Notes under the pieces: generated by a model | Seen by the model: the letters and a program-made list of their open reading frames with translations, nothing else | Databases searched by the model: none | What the model was told of the DNA's origin: nothing | Position numbers and translations under genes: made by a program | Shown here: one piece after another, positions 26,185 to 38,992 of the stretch | Layout of the letters: every line of letters starts with the position of its first letter | How positions within the stretch are numbered: position 1 is the stretch's first letter | Origin: Archilochus colubris | Lineage: Eukaryota; Chordata; Aves; Apodiformes; Trochilidae | Direction: 5' to 3' | Length of the DNA: 64,000 nucleotides | Assembly: GCA_023079485.1 (NCBI GenBank) | Contig: CM041083.1 | Location: forward strand, 178,392,480 to 178,456,479

Positions 26185-26955
26185 GCAAGATTAAGTATGA
26201 ATTTTAACAAAGAGAGGTGCAAGGTCCTGCACCTTGAACAACATAAACAAAGATCCCAGTACAAGCTCTGATGTGTGTGGTTGGAAGGGATGTGAGGGTC
26301 CTGATGGACAACCTGAGTCAGGGGTCAGCTGCTGCTGCAGCAAAGGAGGAAAATCTCCTCCTGGGCTGCATCTGCAGGCCCATTGCTAGCAGAGATAGAG
26401 AAGTGGCCATCCCGCTGCACTCAGTACTTATCAGGCTGGGCCAGGAATATCATCTCCAGTTCTGGTCCCCACAATGCAAGAGCAACACAGACAGACTGGA
26501 CAGAGTCCAAAAGAGGTCTGTGAGGATGGTCAGAGGGCTGGAGAACCTGCCCTGAGAGGAAAGACTGAAGGGGAAGGCGCAGGGGGGACCACATCATGGC
26601 GTTCCTGTGCTAAAAAGGCAGATACAAAAGGGACAGAGTCTCTCTCTTCACAAGGAGACTGATGGAGAGGATAAGGGGCAACAGGGACAAGTTCCAGTGG
26701 AGGAGGTTTCCTCTCAACAGAAGAAGAGAAGTTTCTTCTCAACAGAAGAAAGAAATCTTTTACAGTGAGAAAAACCAATCACTGAAACAACTTCCTCAGG
26801 AATGTGGTAGAGTCCCCATCACTGGAGGTTTACAAGATGCAATGGGACAGGCTGCTAGTTAATCTCATCTATGCTACTTTTCACCATGAAAGGCAGGACC
26901 AGATGATCATTCATGGTCCTCTCCCTCCTGGGCTGTTGTGTGAGTCTATGATCTG
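26185..26955 (+). repeat. CR1-type LINE, downstream half of a split copy
   Basis: Continues the CR1 begun at 25388: AACAAAGAGAGGTGCAAGGT, TGCTGCTGCAGCAAAGGAGG, TCCAGTTCTGGTCCCCACAA, then the 3' region to GGTCCTCTCCCTCCTGGGCT and a worn octamer near 26950. No intact frame. Confidence 0.85.
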
Positions 26956-27222
26956 TACATATCAGGTAGGGCTGTAATTCCTACAAGGAGGAACTGGAGC
27001 TATTGCCACTGAAATCTGGATGGGCAGTGAATCTGTTTGTGAACTGATTAATCTCAAGTGACAACAGTAAGAAATGAGCAATGAAACTTTAATATATAAT
27101 TGGGATAAACTGTAAAGAATGGGCAAATGAAAGAGTAAAAACCAGATAAGGAGAAAGTGAGAAAAAGTTTAATTATTATCCTAGGTTTTGTTAGTCAGCT
27201 AACCAGTATCCAAAGTAAGTCA

Positions 27223-27640
27223 GAATCGTAGAATCACAGAATGGTTTGGGTTGGAAGACACCTCAAAGATCACACAGTTCCAACCCCCTGCAGGGTCACC
27301 TTCCACTAGACCAGGTTGCTCAAAGCCCCATCCAGCATGGCCTCGAACACTTCCAGGGAGGGGGCAGCCACAACTTCCCTGGGGAACCTGTGCCAGTGTC
27401 TCCCACCCTCACGGGAAGGAATTTGCCCCTAATAACTAACCTAAATCTTCTCTCTTTAAGTTTAAACCATTGCCTCTGTTCTCTTGCACATTTGTGCAAA
27501 CAGCCCTACCCCAGCTATCTTGTAGTCCCTCTTCAGATACTGAAAAGGTCACCTTGATATTGAAAAGGTCACCTTGGAGCCTTCTCTTCTCCAGGTTGAA
27601 CAACCCCAGCTTCCTCATCCTGTCTTCACAGAGGAGAGTT
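27223..27640 (-). repeat. CR1-type LINE, 3' end fragment
   Basis: Minus-strand CR1 with the tail at 27228-27290 (GAATCACAGAATGGTTTGGG, then CCAACCCCCTGCAGGGTCAC) and the post-RT body up to about 27640. A short internal duplication (GGTCACCTTGATATTGAAAA region, 27546-27572) is present. Confidence 0.88.
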
Positions 27641-30124
27641 ATGGTTAACCACTAGAGAGTTGAGAAAGAAGAATCTGTAATTCTTTTATGAGATTTATGA
27701 CAGGTGGGAGTATAATGCAAATTACAGTAATTCCTGAACACACAGTCTCCTAAGGAACAGTTTCAGCTGGTAAAGCAGAGATCAACATCAGTCAAGGATC
27801 ATTTAATGTTTACTCTCCTGAGTGCAATGTCCATGCTGTTCACAGAAACAGCGAGACTAGCAAACAGTAACCAAAGAGAATAAAAATAATTCTCAATCAG
27901 ATGATTAACTTCATCACATCGCATCTCCAGAGAGCCACTAATCCCATCACAGAAAAACTAATGTTACAAATTTATGGACTGAACTTCTTCACTGCAGAGG
28001 GAACTTCATTAACATGATGCCAGGTCCCACCTGAATGGGTATCAGTTATTTCCACTGCATGTGGTAGACTGTGTGGATTGCCAGATGATTATTTCTGAAG
28101 GCAGATGTTGGAGCAAACCATGGGAGTCATTAGAACATAATAGAGAAGCATGGCTGGGAGAAAGCTTTCTAGTTATGAAATTCTTCCACTGAAGAATTTT
28201 TAATGCATTAAAGTCTCCACACATTTTGACAAAATATTATGATAATTAAAGCTGAGAAACAGAAGACATAAAGTGTAGAGCTGAAGAAAACTGTATGCTT
28301 TGCTAAAAAGGCCAGTTTTAAAATTGATTTGCCCAAATAGTTATCCTCTGGGTTTTGGTAGGTTTTCCCATCTCTTCCTGAGTATGCCATACAATAACAT
28401 GCTTTGTAATCCCAGATTGAATTACTACAGAGTATTATTTAAAGGCCATACAGCCTGCTTCAAATTACATTGCAGATGAAAGTCTAATTTTAACAGAGGT
28501 AAAAACCATAATGGGGATGTCATACCTAAAAACGAGGGGCAAAGCTATTTATTCTCAGAATTTTTTATTGCAGAATATCTTTTGACAATCTTAATTCTGG
28601 GAGTTGTCCCTGAGTAAGACTGAACACCAGGTATTGGGATTAGCAGCCTCAGAAATTTAAATTGGGATTGCAGCTGAGGAGAGCGGAGGGCTTCTAGTCC
28701 TACAAATATCTCAAGCCAGTCCCTCCTGTTAGAAGCTGTTGCACCAAATTATCTTTTTAATACATATCATTGAGGGACAGGAAAGTTTAAACTGTAGACT
28801 GCATGGGAAATCATTTTCTGCTTGCAGAGGTACCAATATTTTTTATTTTATGGTCAACAGTGTCTGAGGTTAGCTAAGGCAGATCCAGACTTTCCAAAAT
28901 CAAATCTAAACTAAGTGGTTACTAAGAGTGTTTTCTTCATCTTATCCATGTATTTTTTCTCTGTGCCTCCTTGATGGTGCTTCATAAAATTACTGCCTGC
29001 TCATATTCTTTATCTGACCATCAACTTTGACCATTTCTGGTAAATGCATGGGGACAGGGAAAAAAAATGTCAATAAATAAGATACACATAAGATCTACCT
29101 ACTTGTGTGAACAGAAGACTTGGGGCAGGTGGGGAAAGTAGGGAGTGGTGTCTGTGTTGTATTTTTTTGTTGGTTGGTTGTTGTTGGTTTGTTTTTTTTT
29201 AACACTGCCTCAATGTGCTATTTCCATCTTCTGACCTGTTCCGCTCATTCTTCAACAGGGAAGGAAGAAAATGAACTGGAGAGGAAAGAGCATCAGCTCT
29301 GCTACCCTCAGAGTATCAACAGAACTTAAAAAAATAATAAATGCTTTCCTATGATAAACTCTCAAGTAGAGACAGTCTGCAGAAGACTCCAGTTATTGCA
29401 GATCTTGACTTCTTGCCTCCAAAGGCCAGTTTTCCAAGGTTAAAACTAAGACAGCAGGGGAGCATGAGGAATTTGTTCCCAAGTTAAGTCCATGGCTCTC
29501 TGGGGGCTCAGAACATTTTTTCAGTCTGTGTGGCACTACTTTTTCCAAAAGTGCACATGAAAGATGGTGCCTTTTTTTCCATAGGTTCCACAAAAATCCT
29601 TGGATGTATGTGATGACTTAGAAAGGAAGACAGCATCCCATGGAAGAAACAACAAAGCAAGTTCATGCAGTTTATTAATGTACATGTACAGGTCATGTGA
29701 ACTGAAGCCATTTTAAATACTGTGAGGCAGATTTTTAATAATTTGATTTCAGGCTTGATGTTCACCCTGCTTTTATTAAATATACTTTAACAGAAAGAAG
29801 AGATTCTGTGTGCAATTTGAGAGGTTCTATTCTTTCCTTGTTAGGCATATTACACATTAGGCAGATGTTTATAAATGGCCTAAACACAAGCCTGCAGACC
29901 AAGAAACTTACTACGCAAATTTAGACAGTACTTAATTAAAATAAAAAGAAAGTCAAATCAGACTTCATCTGCCTTCTCTATATTTGTTCTTTCCTTCATC
30001 AGACAAGCTAATAACAGAACCCAAGGGAGAAATCAAAACAAAGAAAGTTTTTCAGGGACTTTAAGGCTAAACACAGTCCACATTGCTGTGGGGTAGTCAT
30101 ATCTTCCCCAGAACTTATGGCTGA

Positions 30125-30178
30125 TTATAGAATCATGGAAAGGTTTTGATTGGAAAAAGGTCATCTAATCCAACCCCA
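30125..30178 (-). repeat. CR1 tail relic
   Basis: Only the last 54 bases of a CR1 on the minus strand (ATAGAATCATGGAAAGGTTT, then AAGGTCATCTAATCCAACCC). Confidence 0.6.
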
Positions 30179-31962
30179 AGGAGGTTTATACCTATTATAT
30201 ATTGCTCATGAATTAAAGAGAAGGAAGTTCTAGAGCAATCAAGTAGCTATGAGAGTCCTTTTGTTACAGGCTGCAGATTTGACTGTGACGTACAGACAAT
30301 CATTTATAGCAGAAAAAGGATACTGAGCCATTCCCAACCCCCACACTAAGAGAAGCTATTTTCACCTACCACTCAACTTCTTCTCATCCTTGGATGGCCA
30401 GAAATCAGAAGAATTATTTGAATGCATCAGCTATACTAGAATTTGCATACCTGAACTTCTTTTTGAAAATATTGTCAACAGAAAGCTGTATAAATAAGTT
30501 CTCCATCCCTATGAGCAGCTGAGGCTGCCAGAAATTGAGGTCACCACTGGCATTTTTACTACCAAGATTCAACAGTCCATGGCATCACTGGGCCATTTGA
30601 AATTTGGCTCCCTGTCTTGCTTATAACTCCGTGCTTCTTGAAGAGCCAAGATAAGCACTTCTCAAATGCTGCAGGCCTTCCAAGTTGGAGCAGGAACACA
30701 GAACCAGATTCCTTCTGTCCTCAAACCAATATAACACTCAGGTATGAGCCAATTCCTCATTGCTCAGATACTTTATGAACACAACCATCTGGACTAGCAG
30801 AAATATGGCACTAAAGAACTTTTTACACAGATGATTGCTTCTTCCTTTCACCTTCTTTCCCACATGTTGTCTTCTCAGAGCAGATGATCCTCAGGGCTAG
30901 GGACTCAGCCCTTTGTACAGCAAAGGAAGAAGAGCTCTGACCCCAGCTGGTGCTTCAGGACACTGTGACAGCACATGCCAAGGGGGGTTCTGCCATGGTA
31001 AGATACAGACTCACAGGACAGGTCTTCAATGCCCTCATGATTTGCTTCAATTCTTTTACTCCAGACACTGCTCACTCCTTTCCCCTTTGTATTCAACCAC
31101 TGACACCAGGGTAGGGTAGGAGACCTTCACACATCAACTCAGACTGAGATCACTGCAGAAGTAGATGGGTTCCCAGGCCTCTCAACTGTGTCAGACTATT
31201 TACCTGCTTGTTGGACTCTGATCTGCCACCAACTAACATCACAGAAGTGGAATAGAGACAGAAGTATGGCTCTAGACCATTCTTATTCAGTATCACCCAA
31301 TCTGTAATATCAGAGATCAGGGGAGTAGATTATGTATGCAATTTTAATTGGAAGAAACAAGTTTTTCAGTGTCATTAAACCACTTCAGGAGGTTCAAATG
31401 GTCACTTTAAATCAAACCTGTTTTACAAGTATCTTGAACAAGGTGGCCATGAAAATATATTCCTTTCCAACACGACAGCTCACACCCTACAAAACAGAAT
31501 TAAATGTCATTTGAATGATAAATTTGAAAAGTGCATTTTAAATTGTCCTTTAGGTCAGCAGAACAATTGGGAAGGGAAAAATCCAAAAACCCAAACAAAC
31601 CCCCCAAATAAATCAAGAACACATTAAATTAATTTAAAGTTAAAAACAAATAAACAAACAATGGGTAGTCACAAGTATTGGTATCACATTCAAGAGCACA
31701 AAAGAAATCTGTGCTGTGGCTATCATCTAGACTGGCCAAGAGCCAGATATCTCAGAAGGCAAATCCACTGCTGCTTTCATCCTAGGTTCACAGCAAAGCA
31801 GTGGACACAGTGAACATATTTCTAGAACACCATTTTGGACAAGTCACCGACCAGACAGAGCAAAAGAACCATCCCATTAGAACAACCCATTGACATTTTG
31901 GACCCTATTCCGTTCCTGCTGTAGGAGAACAACAGAGGAGAAGGCCTGTGTGGGATAGAGGA

Positions 31963-32235
31963 GTGTTGTGAATTCCCTGGTTACTGCCTGACCCTGAAGA
32001 AGAACAGAAACCTGTATATAACTTAAGGAATTTGCCATCTGGATGATGTTATGTCCTGGTAGCAGGTGCCTCCAGTGGGAATAGTTAGATAAGGTTTTAT
32101 GTTAGTAGAAAGATAACTTTGAGGTGCACATTGTAGATCAATCAATAGATATTAGGATATCTATTATATAGACAAGTGCAGCAAACCACACAATAAATGA
32201 TTCTGATTGTACACAGCAACTGGGGTCTGTGCCTT
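31963..32235 (+). mobile_element. Possible old LTR (weak)
   Basis: A TG-start stretch with TATATAA (32015-32021) and AATAAA (32192-32197), followed within 50 bases by a CA end. The arrangement resembles an LTR, but there are no clear borders or target duplication. It could be ordinary AT-rich sequence. Confidence 0.25.
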
Positions 32236-35200
32236 CATGTCTTCCATCACCCTACTAAATGATGTGCCTGTCCTCCACATCTTTCTTGCCCTGCCAGGTC
32301 CTTCAAGGTTTCTTTTCCCTCTCAGGAGCTCAGAAAGGCAGCAGTCATCACAAGCTCTGGAGGAAAACCCTGGACAAAGCCATCAGAACTCTGCAAAATG
32401 TAGCATGCAGCAGTGAGGCTGGAGGAGGCTGGGAATTCCTTAGGGAAATTTTTATGCTCCAGGTACAGATGTGGGGAGAGTCTTCTCCAATTGATACAAT
32501 ACCTCTTTCTGCAGAATTTTGTCTTCTATTTTTAATAGAAATATCTGTTGCTCATAAAAGCTTCTCACATGGTACTCAGAATCCAATGCAACAGGTTTAA
32601 GAAACTATTTCCTCAGCATTCCCTCAAATGGGAATTCTGGAAGAGACTTATGACTGAAATACAAAACACTCCTCACTGAGAGGCCAGGGACCAGGCTTGC
32701 AAACTCAAGTTTCTTACAGTAAACCTTTTCAACTTTCTAGAAGCTGCTGTTAGCGGCTGGATGGAGTCAGAACTATGTTGTTCTGACTAGTTACCTTGAG
32801 GTCAAGAGGAAGGGTTCCCTTTGAGTCATTTCCCTTTCCTTTGTACCACCTCCTGCTTTGGGAAGGAAAGTCAGGGTATCTAGGGCTGCCATAGGCTCCA
32901 ATTTCATTTACAAGATATAAATGTAACTTCTACTCACAGTATTTTAGCACTAACAATGTAGATTTATGTCAGGAATATGATCCCCTGTAGGCCCAATCAC
33001 TGTCTAACAGAACACATGGAATAAATGTGAAATAATTTCTGCGTGAACATCCTGACTATGTGGTATTAGAAGCCAAGCAGTAACATGAATCCCACTTCTT
33101 TATCTGAACCAAACTGCATTTACAAGCAGTAAGTTATGCCATAATAGTATGTACATTTAACATACTGTTTTTCCTTAGGTTTATAGGTCATGGTTCCAAA
33201 AGACAAATCACTTACAAGGCAAACCCAACTGCAAAAGACAAAAACCTCTGCTTCAGAAAAACCTCATAGGGAATAAAAAGGGGAGTGGGGAGTCAGCTGT
33301 CTCTAGAGCAGAGCCTTTTACTGCCTCAGGGCTAAAAGCACTGACACCATTACTTGAAGGAATATTGTATTTACTACGTTCTTAACAAACAGTCCCATTA
33401 GTAGAATGAATTTAATTGACTGTTTTACTTAAAAAGAGTAATAGACATTAACTGCAAGTGTTAAATGCAGAGAGTTTATCTGGGGGCTTAAAGTAGTTTC
33501 TAAGAGCCTGGTGCAGGTTTTATGTTTGTTTTGATTTGTGTGCATAAATGGGGAGTCTTGGCACTGGCATATGTCACTGCAGCTGAGATGGCATCATCAT
33601 ACCCAAAGGTTGCACAGGATGTAAAAGAGAACAATTTCAACTCAAGATAAAGGCAATGCAAACAAAGGGCTTTACACACTTGTACAGGATCAGAAAAATT
33701 ATTTGGATAAAGAAAGGAATTGGGCTAGCAGAATATGAGCAATCCCTTAGGAATGCTGCACTGCATATTTCCTGGATGTTTATACTATACAGGAGATGCA
33801 CCAAGGAGCAGGGCATGAGTCAGCTTCTTCTCCATGGAGTATGCCAGGGTGTAGGGGGGGGAAATTAATTTTGTTTCTGTGATGTGTTTTAAGATCATTA
33901 CCAAAAAACACCGCTAAGAAGAGGTAGAAATTTTAAAAGGAAAGAGAGAGGTGAAAATGGGGAGAAGAAAAATAACCCAAATGCCCAAATATCCCAAATT
34001 GCAGTATGAGAGGTTTAAGAAAACAAGGTAAGAACCTGTTCTCCTTGTGATGAGGGACTGCACTGGTGGGATCCCAGGTTGAGAGGCTTCCTCAGGCTTT
34101 GGGGGATAGAAAATCACAACTCTGTGGGACACTTACAGACAAACCAGCATGAGTTTGATTAACAAGATCATTAGCAAACATTAAGGTTGTTGGTTTTTTT
34201 TTTCACAGAATGTTTGTTATTATTAACTTTATGTGAAATCAGCAACTGAGCTACTGGGAAAGAGTTTGGAGGCTTGAGCTGAGCTTTGTCTCATCCAAGA
34301 GTGAAAACAAATGGCAGTGGTTATCCTGCCCTGCCTTGTTTTATGCTCAGTAAAAAAAGGTGGGAAGAGGCGATAGTTTAACATCCTAAATATATAACTG
34401 ATTATGTTTACCTGCAAGAATATTGTGATGTCCTAAAACAGGATTATCCAAGGCTTTTCTTATGGAATATGATTGTGTTGAATTCAGTTGGTCTCAGCTG
34501 TTAGAATAATTTTCACAATTTTCAGCAGTTCTCTAGCTGCTGACTTGTGAAATCTCTGTGCACAAAGTCCAGTGAGACTCTCCCATGTAATTTTACTCCA
34601 CATATTTTACTGCTCCTCTGGGGAAGAGACTTGGGAAATGTGGGCACAGAGGTACAGCAGCTGGACACTGAAGCCAGTCAATGAACACCAGGTAGGATCC
34701 TTTCCAAATCAGGTCTCACTTTGCAACAGGACCATGCAACGATGATCTGCCTCTTCTCAAATGACACCTTTGTATCTGATTTTTGTAGTGACCACCTCTA
34801 GCTGGCTCTATAGCCCACATGTCCTGGGCTATATATTTTGCTGCTGGGAGCCAGGCTGGCTCATGATAGTTGGAACAGCTCTATTTTCTAGGTGCCTGAG
34901 AAAACTGCTAACATATTCACTGAGTCCCAGTCAGTAGACAAAGACAATTTTGAATATATTTGGCCTAACTATGTAAAAAAAAGCAGAATCAGCAATGGCC
35001 TGAACTAAATAAACCTCCATCCCTAGAATACTGCCATATGTGATACTGATTCATTCAGACACAGGGTTTCCTGATGAGGATGTTAATGATGTCCCAGTGG
35101 CACACCAAAGTAATATACACAACAGACACCCTAAAAGTCATAAAACAGAAAAAAAAGCTCAAGAGAAAGCCCTGGAAGTACCACTCCTGATGAAAGCTTC

Positions 35201-35734
35201 ATCTTTTTGAATGCTGCTTTAAAAAAGGAAAGGCTCAACTCTGTGAAGTTTTCCATGCCCAAGGCAATGCAATTTGGGTAACTGCTCACTGAAAACCGGT
35301 GGCTGTTCCACTTTCTGGATGAACACTGAGGCCAAACAGTGTCACTCAAGTTATCAGAAGTGTTCATTGCTGCAGAGATCTTGGGAGAGACAGTTCCTTG
35401 CTTGACCATGGTGCCACTCTCCCCAGGCACAGACATTTATCACCCTGCCAGGTGCAGAGCATCATTAGCTCAGTTCTCACTATGAAACCACAGAAATTCT
35501 TTGATAACTGAGAGCTGAGAAAAGCTCAGTGACCTTTAGAGTTTGGATTTTCTCTGGTCTGCACTGCAGAGGTGAGAGAAGATGTTGCAGCGATGGTCTC
35601 CCATGGGCTGCTCTGATGAGCCAAGCCCAGCAAGCTGAGCTGAGCCCAGAAGATCCAGTCTGCAGCAAACACTGGCCTTAAACCTGTGGTTTTTATCTTA
35701 CACCAGGGCAAAATTGGAGACATATCATTGTAAA

Positions 35735-35758
35735 ATAAATTAAAAAAAAAAAAAAAAA
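35735..35758 (+). repeat. AATAAA followed by A17
   Basis: AATAAA at 35734-35739 is followed two bases later by 17 A (35742-35758). This looks like the 3' end of a retroposed transcript, but I cannot identify any source gene upstream. Confidence 0.35.
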
Positions 35759-38516
35759 GCCAAATCAATTCAGCATTTCCAGAGTCAGGATACTTTGTTC
35801 TGACGCACTGAAATGATCTTATTACTAAGTTAATTTGGTGGGTTTTTGCACTGCTTCATAGGAAGTTCAGCTCAGGGCTGATGATTTCCTAATCAAGCTC
35901 AGTGAGAATTTGAAACAAATTCAGGGTTGTGTGACCTCCACAGCACACTGTGTGTCACATCCACAAGGAAGCATCTGTTGTCTAAAGTATGTTACCTGAC
36001 ATGCTGTTTTCTGAAGGATTGTGCCATGAGAGGAAAGGAAAGCAAAAAGAAGCCAGGCCTCCTGAAACCTTGCAGACTTAAGACAATTCATGACAGTTCA
36101 CAAAACACTGTGAATCACTTCAAATCTATGCAAAAAAGAAATTTTCCCCAGGAAAACACTGCTTTTTTTACCAGAACCAAACAAACCAACCAACCAACCC
36201 ACATTTTTGTCCTAAATGCCCTTCTAATCAAAGTCTTCTGGTCAACTCCAATTTTGAATTTTAAAAGTCTGATCTTCCTAGGCTGACCAGCTGAGGCTTC
36301 TTAATAAGGCAGGAAATTTTTTCCTGGCAGGAAATTTAGCATCTCTTGCTCTTGTTCAGATTTATTGAAACAAAGAGAAAACCCAAGGAACTTTTTTGAG
36401 ACCTACTTCTTTCCCATGAAAGACTATCACAGGCTGAGCATCAGAAGAGGGACTGCATAAAAAACTGTAGATCTTGAATGGCATTCAGAGAGAAAAAGTG
36501 CTCCAAAACCACCAGGTCATTTGTGTGCTGCTCTCTATTACCTGATAAAAGGTTCCTTTCAAAATAACTCCAAGGAGTTTAAATAAAGCCAGCTCATGGA
36601 ATTACCCACAGGCATGAAGGAGGTTTCAGGAGGGCTTCCTCTAGAGGTTCTGGTCCTGCTCTTGTTCCTGGTACCTCACTAGGAGCTGGAGGTGGTTTTT
36701 CAAATCCTGTAGTCACATAAATTTCCCTGTGGGCAAAAGCTTATTTTGCACAGCCTGGAAGAGGTGGATCAGACAGACAGTCCCTCTCCTTTTGATCACA
36801 AACGTCAGCACTGTTTGTTTGAACTTCTGATGTTTGTGGTGGAACCTTACCCACCACATCCCCCAAGCAGAGCCAGGCTCTGAGTCTGCTTTTAGTATTT
36901 CATCAGCCCCAAGGCAGCCATAGTGCTCACTGTGGCAAACAGCCTTCCATGAATCATGTGAAATAAAACTCTTACACAGCCCTGCCTTCTACCCAAAGCT
37001 GATATTGCAATTTCCAGCCACCTTTTTACTTTGAAACCAGACAATTCACCTTGGCTTGGAATCTGGACTTTAAATCTTCTTTTTAATTTATTTTATTTTA
37101 ATTTATTCTTTTCCAAGAGCCTGGTATAGCTGATACACCACTAATGGGTTTCAATACATTAAGTTTTATGACTTGGTGGCTGACACTGTTTGTATGCCAT
37201 AGGTTTTCATTTACATACATTGTTTGTCCCAGTTCCCAAACCTCAAATTTATTGTCAAAGAAAAGCTGGCAGAGCTGATGTAAGGAGCAATATTTAAAAT
37301 ATATCTGTCAGCCAAGATTAATCTGTGATATAAAGTGCTTCTCTGTGGGTTTCATAAAAAAGCCTTTTTGAAAAGCTTTTCTTGCAGTTGTGCAATTACC
37401 CTGCTCCTGTATATATACAGAAACATATACATGTACCAAACAACTACTGAGAACTTGTCTATCATGTATAATACACAGTAGGAGATAAAATTTACTATAA
37501 CCATATAGTTTTCTAAAGCTACAGATTATTCCACTGGGTAGAAAACAGGAAAAATAAACCGAGACCCACATTTCACTAAAGTTTTTTTATTTCAGGTGTT
37601 GAGTTTTAGATATCTCTGGCTTTGTTTTCAATAGTGTTGCAATCTACAATTTCCCATGGACCTTCCTATACTGACTGGTGGTAGTGGTTGTCATCTGAAG
37701 CTCTTACATTTCACCAGGAACAAAGTAACTTCCCTGAGGTCTCATAGGGTTTTGCAAAAAACCCAGAACTTTGTTTTCCTGTCCTGTTTTACCCACTTTA
37801 AACAGTATGTGACTGATACCCATTGCCATGCTGGGACACTGCTGCCACTTCAGCAACACCGCTGCTCCAGCTTCTTCTGTGTGTACCCTTCTGATACTGC
37901 CCTTGATGAAGGAAGGGCTCAGGAGCCAGCAAAGGGAGGTGACATTTCTAGCAGTCCCATAGAGGCTCCACACAGAAGTCATGGACCCCAGAGTAACCCT
38001 CGATGGTGTTGATTTCTTTTCTCTCCATTTCTGTGGAGTTTCACCAGCTTTGCCATGATGGCAGCACAGAGCAGTGCTCTGGAAGGAGGAGCTGAAGCAT
38101 CCCTGAGCATAGGCATGGGCAGAAAGAATTGTCACAGGTCCTGAAAATCAGCTGGGAAGGCATTCTGTGGGATGACCCAAAGTGAACAAGAAGATAAGGG
38201 ATAGGAAATCTGCAAGTGGGAAGGAGAAGAAAACTCTATGGCTGACCAATATTTATAAAACTTGACCACAGATAAATCATGCCTGGGGCCTGGTTTTGAA
38301 TAAAATATTGCTTAGAGCCATAATTAACTCATCACAAAGGATGTCAGTGTAAACTGCCATGATAAAATCTAACAGAGATATCATCAGTCTTTGAATACTT
38401 GAGTTTATAAAAATTCCATATTTTGACTTTCTTTAAAATTAAATACATCAATTCCTTCACTGCTGTATTTTTAACATGTTAACCCTTAAGCACTTATTAC
38501 CATAACAACAGAGCAG

Positions 38517-38992
38517 TTGGTCCCTCAGGTCAAGAGGGACAGGGAGCTGCTTGAAAGAGTCCAGTGCAGAGCCACAAAGATGATGAAAGGAGTGGAACAT
38601 CTCCCTTATGAGGAAAGGGTGAGGGAGCTGGGGCTCTTCAGCCTAGAGGAGAGTGAGGGGTGACCTCATTAATGTTTATAAATGTGTAAAAGGTGAGTGC
38701 CAGAAGGATGGACCCAGGCTCTTCTCAGTGATGTCTAATGGGAGGACAAAGGGCAGCAAGTGCAAGCTGGTGCATAGGAGCTTCCACATAAACATAAGGA
38801 ATAACTTTTTCACTGTGAGTGTGACAGAGCACTGGCACAGGCTGCCCAGGGAGGTTGTGGAGTCTCCTTCTCTGGAGACATTCAAAACCCCTCTGGACAC
38901 ATCCCTGTGTGACCTACACTGGGTGACCCTGCTCTGGCAGGGGGATTGGACTTGATGATCTTTTGAGGTCCCTTTCAACCCCTAAGATTCTG
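38517..38992 (+). repeat. CR1-type LINE, 3' end fragment
   Basis: Plus-strand CR1: AGCTGCTTGAAAGAGTCCAG, GTGCAGAGCCACAAAGATGA, the block encoding [20 protein letters not shown], then TTGGACTTGATGATCTTTTG and CAACCCCTAAGATTCTG. It is a different subfamily from 3265-3692. A 100-codon frame (38653-38955) is a remnant, not a gene. Confidence 0.9.

Larger units (their letters stand above)
27641..38516. other. Intergenic desert, 11 kb
   Basis: Includes the CR1 relic at 30125, the weak LTR candidate at 31963, the A17 tract at 35742, a T/G simple stretch (29162-29203) and an (AACC)n stretch (36177-36200). No open frame over 143 codons and none with a known domain. Confidence 0.5.
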
